Below, in pieces: positions 36,135-47,783 of a stretch of DNA of 64,000 nt. The stretch lies in NCBI GenBank assembly GCA_018350325.1, contig JAEVLN010000003.1, forward strand, positions 951,985 through 1,015,984, written 5' to 3'. The stretch is from Globodera rostochiensis (Eukaryota > Nematoda > Chromadorea > Rhabditida > Heteroderidae). Made by a program: the position numbers and the translations under genes. Numbering within the stretch: the stretch's first letter is position 1; every line of letters begins with the position of its first letter. The notes under the pieces were generated by a model, which was not told where the DNA came from, made no database searches, and saw only the letters and a program-made list of their open reading frames with translations.

Positions 36135-36435
36135 TTTTGTCTTCTCTGTTTTCTTTTCGGGCTCTTTCTTTCTTTTTTCTCTTTTCTCATCTCTCCTCCC
36201 TCCCTACCTTTCTCTATTTCACTCTCTCTGTTCTGTCCCCCTCTCTCTATCCCCCTTCTCTCCTCTTACTCCCCTCCCTCTCCCCGTCTCTCTCTCTCTT
36301 TCTTCTCATTTCCTCCATTCTCTTTTTTCTTCTTCCTCCTCTTTTGCCTCCTTTCTATCTCTCTCTTTTCCTCCTTTCATTCACTGTAATATTTTTAACC
36401 TGTTCTTCTTCTTCTTCTTCTCCTCCTTTCTTGCT
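36135..36435. repeat. 300-nt polypyrimidine tract
   Basis: About 300 nt almost wholly C and T on the plus strand, with very few purines, including (CTT)n near 36,403-36,420. Such tracts can form triplex (H-DNA) structures. The 104-codon Ser/Phe/Leu/Pro frame across it is a composition effect. Confidence 0.9.
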
Positions 36436-37863
36436 TAATTTGCCATTTTAAAATGTGTGGTAAATTTCGTTTTCTCCAGAAATTTCCATTTTTGTCTTTT
36501 CTAATTGGCGCCTTCCCCCTAATTGGCACTTTTTGTTGGCAAATTCCAAAAATTGCAACCCATCAAAATCTTTTTTTGTTGTGATGAGCACTGAAATATC
36601 CAATCAAATCCCGTGGGGAATTCACTTTTTGGGGCTGAGAGATTCTTATCCATTCGAATTTACGTGCCAGCAGATGATTAAATAATAAGCGAAATTATTT
36701 ATATTTAAAAAAGAATATTTCATAATTTATTTTTGGAATTCTAATACAGAAATAGGTAATCAGAAACCCATTCTCTTCCGGTTCTTCTAAAATTTTACTT
36801 CCGTTAAATTTTCAAATAATTTTTATTTTTGGCAATTTAAAATGCTTCGCATTTTGGAGATTTTTGTCCCAAAAATTGCGGATTTTTCAAAATGGCTGTT
36901 TTAGCTTTTGCGCCCAAATTATCCCTAAAAAGCTGAAAAATACAATTTTGTGAGGGGGGGGGGGGGCTGACAGACGGAAAAGTACCAAAATTTGCATATT
37001 TATTTATTTGACTATTTTATATTTAATGGACCATTTGGCTTTCATCTCAAAAGCGCCGGGGGTGTTTTAAGAATTTGTCGCCCCATTCATTTTGTACACA
37101 GCCAAACAAAATTTGCATTCCGTCGGAATGAGCGGGCAAAAATTACAATTTTTTAAACTCTTTCGTCGTCTTCGTCGTCTTATGCCATTATTCACCCACC
37201 CGTCAATCAAAAATCTGCAAAATGCAAACGGAAAACCAACCAACCAATTTATTTTTTATTGTTTTTAAAACTGAGACATTCGTTCATATTCATTCACTGA
37301 GTGATGAATGAATGAATGAGCCGGAAAATTGATTTTTTAAATCATCCAAACATTTTTTGTCATTAAAATTTTCGTTATTTTTAACTTCTAATAGCTCAGC
37401 TCTGCGCAATTAAATTTCGAAATATTTTATATGCACACATATGTATGTAAATAATTCATGTTAAATAAGAAGAGATGGTCCGAGAGTCTCGACTCGAGAA
37501 ATTTTCTGGGACTTATATTTTGTGCAAATTTCCAACTTTTTTGCCCCGCTTTTCAGGGTGTTAGGGCTCCGAATTTTGTATCTCCAAATTTTGTATGCCG
37601 AATATTAAGCGTCATTTTACAACGGTCGCCGTTTGCGATCTGAGCACCAAATGCAATAGTCCAAATTCACCCTCCGCGATTAAGGCGATCAATTTGAAGT
37701 CGAATTGGCTTGTCAGCCTCGTTGAACGATTGTAAATCTTTATATTTTACTCTTTTGGTTTTGTAAATAGATAGTAATAGGAATTTTAATTAAGAGGCGG
37801 GGGGGGGGGCTTTTAAATTTAAAAAAAAAAAGAAAATAAAAATTTTTTCCCCAATTTTTTCAG
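36436..37863. other. Stretch without recognised gene
   Basis: AT-rich; G13 near 36,954, a GTCTCGACTCGAG word near 37,485 and a G10 run near 37,800. The 5' exon(s) of the following MOB2-like gene should lie here but were not identified. Confidence 0.4.
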
Positions 37864-39705
37864 TCGTTCCCGTCGGAAGGGCGCCGACTTGGCGGGCGGG
37901 CGCGAGTTGGCCCAACGGGCGGGGCCCGGCAACAACGGCAACGGCGTCTGCCCGGCGCCGGACAACGCCAACGGCCCGTCGGCGTGTACTTCCGCTGGAC
38001 AACAACAGCAGCCGTCGAAGAGAACGGTGCTCATTTCATTTTCGCAGGTATTTTGGAGACAAAAAGCTGTCAAAAAATGTAAAAAAAAAAACTCTTAAGA
38101 TTTTGAAAAATGTTCCAATTTTAATACAAAAAAAACAAACAAAAACTAAGTCGGAGAATTGTGTGAATGATGGAAAATTCTTCCCCGGGTCGTCGATTCG
38201 ACAACAATTTTGAATGCATTTTTCAATAAATGAAGAAAATTGTCGCTGTTAGATCAAACATTGAAATTACTTATTCCGAAGTTTTCAAACAAACAAAAAA
38301 ATTCAATTTTAATTTTAAAATCAAAATTTGCATTTTTTTTTTTTAGACCGGCTCCGCCCAATGCACTCGAAAAACGGTGCAATCGGTGGACACGTGCGTT
38401 GCCGACTCATTTGATGACCAAATGGTGGACAAAATGTGCTCATTGCCCAAAGGGTTGGACCGGCACGAGTGGCTGGCCTCGCACGGTTCGCAATTTTTTT
38501 CTTTATTAAACTCAAAAAACCTGAAAAATTTGCCATTTTATTCTCTCCTAAATTTGACGCTTTAATTATTGGCCGGACGGTCGAGAGTCTCGTCGAGATT
38601 TTTCGAGATCTTTATCGACGAATTTTAGAGCATTCTGGAATTTATAGTGATCTTGGTAAATTTTTTTTTCGAGATTTTTTGAAATCTCGACTCGTCCTTC
38701 TTAAGTCCGGTATTCGGTTTAAACAAAAAAAAAAGTGTTTTAGTGCTTGCGCTGTTTGAACACGTCAATTGCCTCAGCTCCACGCTGTCCGAAGTGTGCA
38801 CGCCGGTGACCTGCTCGACGATGAGCTATCCGGGAAACTCGTCAGTTTTTTTTTTTTAATTTTTGCAAAAATATGAAACTGATTGAGAGGGATTTTTCTG
38901 TTTTATGACTTTTTTTTTTCTTAATTTTCAGGAAGGCCCAATGGGTGGACGAGAGGGGCAAACGGCACAATTACTCAGCAATGCGCTACATTGACTCTGT
39001 GATGGCATTGTGTGAGGGGTCTCGCAAAAATCAGTCGTTGTTCCCGACCAAATACGGTCATTTATAACGAATTTATTTTCTTACAATTTAAGAAACATTA
39101 AATTTAGGCGCTTCCTTCGCTGCCGAGTTCGAGCAGTACTGCGCCCGGATGGTTCGTCTGCTATGGCACTGTGCAGGGCACGCCTATGCAAAGCATTGGG
39201 AACACCTAACCGCACTCAATTTACGCCTCCAATTCGGGTACAGTAAATCAAACCAAAAAAAAAAAACCCGGATTCCGAACACGTTGGAAAATTCGCGCAA
39301 AATTTTCTTCATGGCGTTTATTTGATTGCTTTATGAAAAAGCCAATTGTTCTTCTGCCCCTATTTTATTTTTAAAACTTACACAAACTTAGACTGGTGTT
39401 GGCGCACATGGCCAAGCTTGCCAAGCTGTACTCGCTGATGTCCGACAAGGAGTTGAGCCCGTTGATGCACACGCTACAGTTGGCTCGCCCGTCCACGACA
39501 ACGATGACGACGGCGAGCGCAAGCGACAGCTGTGAAGCAGCCGTCGTCAGGCGCTGTTGTCGAACAGCAGCAGCAGCACAGGCCCACGAAGAGGGCGTTG
39601 GACGACTCGACGCTGACGACAACGGCGGGTGAGGATCGGATAAGACTTGGCCTTTTTTTTGACAATTTCTTTATTATAAGGTACAACGACGGCATCGAAT
39701 GGTAG
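37864..39705 (+). CDS. mob2: MOB2-like kinase adaptor, 5' end incomplete
   Basis: MOB proteins bind and activate NDR/LATS-type kinases. Exons by phase: 37864-38047, 38347-38485, 38744-38840, 38932-39056, 39108-39237, 39392-39628, 39681-39705. Core landmarks are LPKGLDRHEWLASH, ALFEHVN, VDERGKRHNYSAMRYIDSVM and FPTKYG, the last two favouring MOB2 over MOB1. The Cys-x4-Cys (CTPVTC) and His-x3-His (HCAGH) of the MOB metal site are both kept. The first listed exon begins in mid-codon after a TTTCAG acceptor, so an upstream start exon is missing. The C-terminus is ambiguous: phase gives a stop at 39,705, but a second frame from about 39,540 (EQQQQHRPTKRALDDS) splices cleanly into a Q-rich frame that stops near 39,961. 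The intron 38486-38743 carries a GAGTCTCG-word repeat. Confidence 0.85.
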
Positions 39706-39961
39706 CAGTACGGCATTGCAAGGCCGTGCCATTCAGCAGCAGAAGAAGGCACATAAACGGGAAGCGAAGGAGGACTGCAAGCAGGCCCAGCACCATCCGC
39801 AGCACTGCACGCTGAAGAGCGGCTCATGGGGCGGTCATTCGGCGTCGACGGTGGCGCTTACTGTAGCGCCTGCTGCAGCGGTGGCGGATTACGGTAGCGA
39901 GTTGGTGAAGAAGAACTGTCAACAACAGCAGCAGAAGTGCTGCTGCGCGCAGACGTGCTGA

Positions 39962-42691
39962 TGGAGTTGTCAGCAACAGCAGTTGGACATGCGGGAAGAA
40001 ATTGTTGGGGTTGGAGCAGTATCTGCTGCAACACAACACCCACACTCACTCGTTCGTTCTGCCGTCATGGTGTCCTCTGACACAATAAATGTCCTCCTCC
40101 CTCCCGTGCCGTTCGCTCGCAAACACATTTGTATGATGTCATAATATCCACAATGGCAAAATGTCATCATCGATTTGCTCTCATTTGGATTTGAATTTTG
40201 TTTAAAGAACAAAAGGTTTCGGGTGCATAAGCCAAAAGTCGAACTCAAATTTTACGCAATTATTCGTGAATTTGGACCCGGTCGCGGACATTAAACAATG
40301 CTTTTTTGAAGAAGGCTTTCTAACGCCAAAGTTCGCTTCCTGGCTTCAGAATGGGGGGATTAATAATCTGAGAAGCTAATTTTTTTTCTTGGGTTCGAGA
40401 CTGTAATCTTTGGAACAACACATTCGAGAACACACTCTCGCCTCGGTCGTTCCTCCAACTCAATATGCAATCGAATCCGAAAATGTCCACGAGCAGAAAT
40501 GAATGTTGAGGGGGCCCGCGTAACGATAAAATATTCTGAAAATCCAAAAAAAAAAAGAAGCGTAACGCATTCATTCCAAAAGCGTCGTCGTTACGGGGGA
40601 AATCCCCCCCCCCCCTCCATTTTATGACAAACAATTCAATCGCTGATAAACATTTTGGTTGTTTTGTGCACGATGTTTAAAAACTTCACCGGTGTCCTTC
40701 ACCATCTGCGAAAAATTGTTAAAAATATCACAAATACATCTTTATACTTTTAATTGTTTTGATTTTCTGTGTGCCCTCACTCAATGGGTGCTTCTTCGTT
40801 TTTTACATTTTTTCAACTTTAAAGTGCCGTCCCGACGCCATCCGAATTGTGTTTTTTTTGTATGTTCCAACAATCATTTCAACAAATTGTTTGGTTGGTC
40901 CGTGAAATTTAAAATTTCGTTATTAAAAAGAGTTTAGCTAAATTTTAATTATCAACCGGACCAACAACCTCCCAAAATTGACGCCTCCCCCTCTGACAGG
41001 GAGATTAGCTTTTGTCGATACAATTTCATCCCCTAAGGGGTCATTGTCGCACATATATATTCTCTTGTTCATTTTATAGGCAAATCGCTGCAATAACTTT
41101 CCCTGTTTCTTTCTTTCTCTTTCCGTGTTCAGTTATGCCGGGTTTGAGCGCCGATCAGAGCTTACCTAGCTTTTAGATTTGATTGGATTTTTTTAGAATT
41201 TTATCCGATCGCTTAGCTTTTGGCATCGCTGACGGCGTTCAAACGGCGGCGCCCGAAGATGCGGATGCCGCATTTGTTTACCACCACTGTCTTTTTCTGT
41301 CTTCCTTCCGGTGTTGTCCATACACAAAACGCTGCACTATTTCTGCCACCTTTTCACTCTGTCCCCCCCCCCCTCTCCCCTTTCTCCCACATGTTTAATT
41401 GGGTATGAAAATAAAATTGCTTACATCTAAAATTTACATAAAAACAAATTGGCAATAAAAAGCGGAAAAAAGAACGCTTATGTCAGTCATAGAAATGATT
41501 CGTAAGGCAGTTGGAAGCAATAAAATCATTAAAACTTGAAAAATGCAAAGTTTCCAAGCCCAAATTGTCCTGCGGGGAGCATGGTGGTCTCATTTCCGTA
41601 CTATTTTCCACGACGAAAAAGGCAATCTCAATCTTTAAAATTATCACACAAACGCTTTTAAACCAATCGAATCGGCGCATTTTAGCCAAAAATGAGTTGA
41701 TCAGTTTTTTTTGAAAATGTGCAAACAAATCATAATAACCGGTTTGAATTAGTGGTGTAGTGAATCTCCAAAAATAATATGTCCGTTTCCGGCGGCGCTA
41801 GTGGGGGATCGATCTCATTCATCTTTGAAGTGGATTGAAGCAGCATGAAACTTGGAATGGGAAAACATTTTAAGATGAAAGGTGAACAAAAGCTTCCCCC
41901 CGGGGGCACGGAAATGCTTCTTCCTCTGCCCCTTCATTTGTCCTAATATTCGAAATTCTGGCTCCTCCAATTTCAGTAGAAAGTTTAATTGTTTCCCTGA
42001 TGGCCTCGTTGGCTTTTGAGATTTTACAGAGAACCAACCGCCCGCTCATTAGTAGAAGCTAACAATTTCAATATCATTAGCACCACCGCGCGTCTCAGCT
42101 GAATGACCAATCATCATCATCAAATCGTCTCCGTCCGTCCCCCACCCCCTCTCATTGTCGGCTAATTATTGTGCTGCTGCTGCTGCGTGTGTTTGTTGTT
42201 CATGTTCGTTCATTCAGCATTTGTTTCGGCGAAATGGCGTTGACTGACTGACGTTCGTATTCCGTCCCGTCCACTTTTGAGTCGGCCGGGGGTACGTACC
42301 GCCGCCGTTGCGACTGACTGAGTCGGTCGGTTCCTTAGGCCCATGCAAATGCGAATTTCAGTGATCAGTGTTTTTTGGTGATCTAATTAAAGATTTAATT
42401 GGGTGACAAAAAAAAATCCTGAACCCCAGAATTCCGGCTTAAAATTTTTCCGAATTACAGAATGAACGGCCAGATCAGTGCCAAACCGTGCCAATTATCC
42501 ATTATCGACATTCGCGTTACCTTTAAACAACTTAAATCCGACCAATTTTGTTTTAGTGATATCCGATACTTTAAACAACAACTGATCAAACGTCTGATCA
42601 AAGTTCAACGATATTCATTCTTCACAAAAGCAATTTTTACATTCGACCGTAGTTGTGTGGCAGCACCTTATCCAAAGCAAAAGTTACCAAA
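39962..42691. other. Stretch without recognised gene
   Basis: Possible 3' part of the MOB2-like gene at the very start. The rest is AT-rich with a C-run near 40,605, a CT-rich stretch near 41,345-41,390 and no supported frame. Confidence 0.4.
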
Positions 42692-44829
42692 ATGCAATCC
42701 ATACAACAACTGTTCCTGCTGCTGCTCTTTGAGTTGCTGTGTGCAGCATTCACTACAGTATTATCGGTAAGTTGGCGATGTTTTTTGAAGAAGATGAGAG
42801 TACGGTAATCTGACACGAATACGGTACTTCAGCAAAAAGACTGTGGACTACCGACGAACCTTCGCGAGTTGCCCAACTTTGCACAGGACGAACTTCGTTC
42901 AGTGTGGTAAAATGAGCTTCATATTTTTTTAAATAAAAGTGAAGAACACCGAGATTAAATGATTGTCCGATGTTTCAAGTAATTAACTAAAAAAAGTCTT
43001 ATTTAAGCTAATGGGGGAGAGCAGTGATGAAAGGGCCCGGCCGCTTACTCAATTAGGCGCATTTTAAATGCTTGAAAAGCATTGAAGCCATTAATGTGTT
43101 TTGTGTCTTCGTTTTTAATTCATTATTTGATCCTTGACGCTTAATCTTGTACCTTGGCTTAACTGATCACTTTTTTTCTGATCCATTAACTGATCAGCAA
43201 CGTGATGTTTTGAACTCGTCAAGGCGTGATTACGTGCCGGGCCGTCGCTGTGAGAAGGAGCAGCTGATCACTGAAGACATTCTGACCGTGTTGGACATGT
43301 TCGACAAAGAGTTGATGCCGCGCGGAACGGTCAAAGACGACACAAAGCCGTCGCCGACGGGTTTGGAGTCGCTGTCAGAGGCAATCAACCGTTGAAGAAG
43401 CATCAGCAGCTCGGCAAATAGTTGGAGAAGTACAGGTTGAACAAAGAACTCAAGCAGTTCGAAGCCGTTCACGGATGCTTTCAGCAGATTGGCCATGCCG
43501 CCCCAATTGTGCCGTCTTCGCCTCGAGCGAATCAAACGCTTACAACAACAACAACAACAACAACAACTTCTGATCAAACTCCTTCGCCACCTGCTTCAAC
43601 GACAATTAAAGCAATTGCATCAACACATATTGAAGCAGTGCCAGCATCAACCAAAGTTGAGCAACAGCAGCAACAACGACTTTTGCAGAAAGACTCTAAG
43701 AATGCAGAAATGTGGGCATTATTTAATTTAATTTTTTCAAAAAAATAAATTCCAAGTCCAATGTCCGATCGGGCACAAAGACCGGGCAAATTCCCTTCAC
43801 CACATTCGGTTGACTATGAGCTGGACACCGGTTCGGGAATTTCCGAAAAACAGAGGTTTCTTGAGTGAAAATATTTCCCGAGAAAACAATTTTTCCAAGT
43901 CCTGAAGACATTGTTGACGCCGTTCGACGCCCTCAGAAGCAAAAAATTTCAAAAGATGATGTGGAGCAGGGCGTTGAAGAAGGCCAACAACTGCTCGGCA
44001 AGGTGTGGTGGATTGATTGTCTATTTTCTTTTCCATTAAAAATTAATCATTCATTAGGCAAATGATGCAGAGCAATTTGAATCCGACAAACAATTGTTGC
44101 CCTTTCTGCAAGAAGCGAGCACAGACGTCGTGCAGGTAATTGAAGTGATCAAAGCGTTGTGAACTGATCAGTGCCGTGAACCGGAATAGTGCCCGGACGA
44201 TCGAGAAGCTTTTCGAGATTTATAAGATTATCGATTGAACTGTGATTAGTGTCGGATATGGCGTTGGTCTCTGAACATGCGTATCAAAACACCATTAAAT
44301 TTCAATCCGTGCTGCTTGCTGTTTCAGGTGTTCATGGAAGTGATGGAGGACCCGGACATACCCAGCGAGAGGCGACGCCTTGAGGAGGTCTGAACCAATC
44401 ACTAATTAATTAGCACACTATTCGTCTAATTAAAAATTAATTATATTTCAATTATTTTAGCTCCATCTGTTGGCCGTCTCCTATCTGAACGCTCACCAAC
44501 TGGACGAGTACAACCGATGGTCAACAACTCGGAGAAAGTTTGAATTGAAATGCAAAAATTGAGAAACAGTTAAACTGAACGAAATTTTAATGTAAAATAA
44601 AACATTTCTGTGCGCCTCAACATTTTCAAGACGTATCCAGAGCCGGGAGCGCCAACTGCACAACCTGTCACCGCGGGCGCGCGACGCACTGCGACAGCTT
44701 GCACTTACGACAGACGTGCGTCAGGCACGCGCGCAACTGCGCCGCATTGAACCGGCGTTGCGTGACGAGCTGCAGTCGTGGGGCAAGTCGCGCGAGCGTG
44801 CGGTTGCACTGGTGGCACGTGCAGAATGA
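42692..44829 (+). CDS. Secreted SXP/RAL-2 (DUF148)-like protein, middle part uncertain
   Basis: The first exon (42692-42766) is a complete signal peptide, MQSIQQLFLLLLFELLCAAF. The second, from 42833, encodes QKDCGLPTNLRELPNFAQDE. The 3' exons join by phase: about 43912-44002 (EDIVDAVRRPQKQKISKDDV), 44058-44135, 44328-44387, 44461-44542 and 44631-44829. They end in a charged helical region with NLSPRARDALRQLAL and IEPALRDELQSW. The charged helices and the LSP-then-helix pattern resemble the nematode SXP/RAL-2 domain, a secreted family of unclear function; this is a pattern call only. Between 43,198 and 43,740 coding-like text occurs in three frames (GRRCEKEQLITEDILTVLDM, EVQVEQRTQAVRS, LNKELKQFEAVHGCFQ) with stops, so this part is mis-assembled, spliced in a way I did not resolve, or decayed. 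Confidence 0.5.
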
Positions 44830-45732
44830 GAGTGAAGAGAAGAAGTTGCCAAATCGGGCCGGAGTTTTTTTTTTGTATTGACTTAACAATATTTTACCCT
44901 GAACAAAAGTATGGCGATTCCCATACATAATTTAATTTGATTTTTCTCCATTATAGACAATGTGCTTTCGAATGACCTTATTTGTTTTGGTCAAATACCG
45001 TATTTCCTCTATTAGTAGTTCCCGCTAGAGTCCGAACCAAAACCAAAAATTTTTTTGGGTTTTTTATACAAAAAATTGGTTTTGGTTTTGGTCAAATTGG
45101 AGAAAATCCAAAAGAAACCAAAACCAAAATAAACCCAAAAAATTTTGTTTGGGTCATGCCCTTTTTTGTACAAAAGTTTTGGGTGTCTTCAAGTTGAATT
45201 TACTCCCCTAAAGATGGCATCATCGAATGATTTTTCAATCTTTTTTACAAGAAGCTTCTAAGAATTTATGCCTTAGTGGCATGTGAAATTGTGAATTTTG
45301 ATTAAATAATAAATCTTGGATAGTAAGCGCATTAGAGAATGGTCAAATCAAGAGCAACCACTGATCTCTTTACGGTAGATTTTCTGTATTTGAAAAAAAG
45401 GAGTTACATATTCAGGGAATCAAAATCTGGATTTCCCTTTGTTGTAATTTTGTGATTTTTGCATGTTTTTAATTTTGGAAGTTTTTTAATTTTTGAAAAA
45501 AGATGGGTAATGGCGAAAATAGAACCTTGGCGCCACAACATTTTCTCTCAAAGTTTAATTTTTGTTGAAACCCAAAAAGTATGGACATTACTCAACTTGG
45601 CCACATCGCCCGCATTACCAGGTCCCTGGATTTGTCCGCCCAGCAGCGGAAGAAACGAACGACAGAGACTACCGACAACGAATTTATTAATATTTTATTT
45701 ATATAAAAAATGTTTTCAATTTCGTTTAACAG
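44830..45732. other. Stretch with a palindromic CCAAAACCAAAA element
   Basis: At about 45,010-45,150 GAACCAAAACCAAAAATTTTT is followed by its rough reverse complement GGTTTTGGTTTTGG and again by AAACCAAAACCAAAA. This is another short element made of one iterated word. A frame at 45,582 (MDITQLGHIARITRSLDLSA) looks coding and may be an exon of the following PTB gene. Confidence 0.4.
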
Positions 45733-46450
45733 AAATGCCTCCGGCTCCACGTCTCCAAGTGCCTCCGGAAAGTTCTGTTCGGGAAACTTCGTCCCAGTCA
45801 AGCTCAAACAAAAGTGGACAAAACCCTTCGAGGTAAAAATGATTGGGAAATAATTTGGGTGAATTTAAAAATGAATAAAAATTTAATTTCAAAGCTCGTG
45901 TAATACATTACTGATGAACCCAATAATTTTCAAAAATATTTAAATGCATTAATTTTTCAATTTAAGTTAGGTACGCGCAGAGCAAGTTGATGTGACACGA
46001 ATTGTGCTTGAAGTGTCGCTGTCCGGTATAATCATCCGGGACCTCGACGTAAATTGTGATGAGTTGAGGTTAAAGTTTTGACATAATGTTTTCAGGAAAA
46101 GGTCCTTCATTGTTATCCGATTGGAAATATTCAGGCAATTAAAACAAAATTTAATTTAATTTCTTTATTCCATTTTTAAGGCGGTGTGCCAAGATGACGT
46201 GGATAAGCATTGGTTCGCCTTCATTCTCAAAGAGGGAGAAAGCCGTTTATGTCACGTGTTTTGCGTACTTACAGCGGTAAAATTGGCATTTGTTAAATTT
46301 CTGACACTTTCTTTTTGATTTAAATTTAATAAAAATTATTCGAATTTATTTAATAAACATAAAATTTTGTAGACAATCGCCAAGGAAATTATTGTGACGC
46401 TGGGCGAAACTTTCAACTTGGCTTACAACATCACATTCCAGAAGCAATAA
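45733..46450 (+). CDS. PTB-domain gene fragment, copy 1
   Basis: Exons 45733-45832, 45971-46048, 46181-46276 and 46373-46450 join in phase. They match the C-terminal half of a phosphotyrosine-binding (PTB/PID) domain: VTRIVLEVSLSG, AVCQDDVDKHWFAFILKEGE, CHVFCVLT and TIAKEIIVTLGETFNLAYNI. The last helix is closer to the PTB consensus (EIIVTLGEAFELAY) than in the other two copies, so this is the least diverged C-terminus. The YLGS strand and F-box-like N-terminus of the other copies are absent. PTB domains bind NPxY-type peptides in signalling adaptors. Whether this copy has a start is unknown. Confidence 0.6.
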
Positions 46451-47783
46451 TTGCACTCACTCATTGTTTATTACATAAATGCCAAATTTTATTAAACGAA
46501 TTATTACTTAAAAAAATAATTGTTAAAGTTATTTATTAAATTTTTTTTTTTTAGAAATTATTAACATAAAAAAAGTAATTGTTGAAGGTATTTATGTATT
46601 GTGCCCGGCAAAATGGAATTTTCAAAAGCGTATGATAGGATTTTTCCTTTTTGCCAATCTCTTATTTATCTTAGGGGGGTCTTTTATTGTGCTGTTTAGC
46701 AAATCGATCAACGTTCTTTGATCTGACAATTTGCATAGCATTGGGGTGGGGAGGGGGGTTGTTTAACATTTTGAAAATCAATTTTTCTCATGGGTCCATT
46801 ATTCGCCGTACCTTTCTATTGAAAGTTCATTCGCCGTACCTTTGCTATTGAAAGTAGACAAAATTACTCAGAAATTGCCAACGTCGAATTCAAAATTGGT
46901 GAAACAAATGCGGGCAGATTATTGCAAAAAATAGCAAAAAAATCACTAATTTGTAAACGCGGAACGATTATATATTTTTTTTTTGTTTTCTTTATTGAAA
47001 CTGATTTGTGAGTACTTTCCAATTGGTCCTAGCCCCCTCCCTCTATTTCGCTCTTCCCACACTCCTTTTTATTCGCGTTTTTTTTCTCATTTATAGAAAA
47101 TAAAATGCAACTTTATAATTCTGTTAGCAAATCTCCTCTCGCCAACAAAAAATTTGCCAAAATTTAAAGTTTTGAGCCCCATTTCTTTAAATTTCGGCGC
47201 CTATTCGCATCGCCTGCCCTCATCAAAGCAAAATGAGCAATGTGCCTGATTAAATGTTCAAAAAACAGAGATTTCGAATTATGCCTTGATAATTTGATTT
47301 TTGAATTAGGTTTGCTCATCTTGCCAGGGTGTACTTACAGAAGTTTTTTTGCCACCAACACCCCCCCCCCCTTCAAATGAACCAAAAACTGCTGTAATCA
47401 TTCTTTCGTCCTGAATTTTTTTTTATTTATGCAGGGCTCCCAGATATGAGGAAAATCCTCATTGTGTGGCTTTTGGAGAGGGCGAACGGAAAAATGTTGC
47501 TTGAAATCTCTTAAAGGACAACATTTTAAGTGTCTCGACAGCGCCCAGCGCCTATTGGCATCGTAGAGATCCCCCCCCCCGCTCCCACAAAAATATTTTG
47601 GAAAGTTTTTCCAAAATTTACCAAATGGTAATCATAAAAAACCCGGCCACCGGGGGCCGAGACCGTTTGCTAGAAAAAACCCGCCCGGGTCTCACTGAGC
47701 TCGTACAATCCGGGCCCGGGTTTCAAAATTCCGACCCTACGAGACATTAACGAAACCCGGTACAGATTGAAACAGATTCCAAA
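46451..47783. other. Stretch without recognised gene
   Basis: AT-rich. A CCCGGG-word segment at 47,641-47,765 with ACCCGGCCACCGGGGGC and CCGGGCCCGGGTTT resembles the short iterated-word elements. C-runs near 47,361 and 47,572. Confidence 0.45.

Noticed and set aside
36137..36451. 104-codon Ser/Phe/Pro frame
   Set aside because: Direct result of the polypyrimidine tract.
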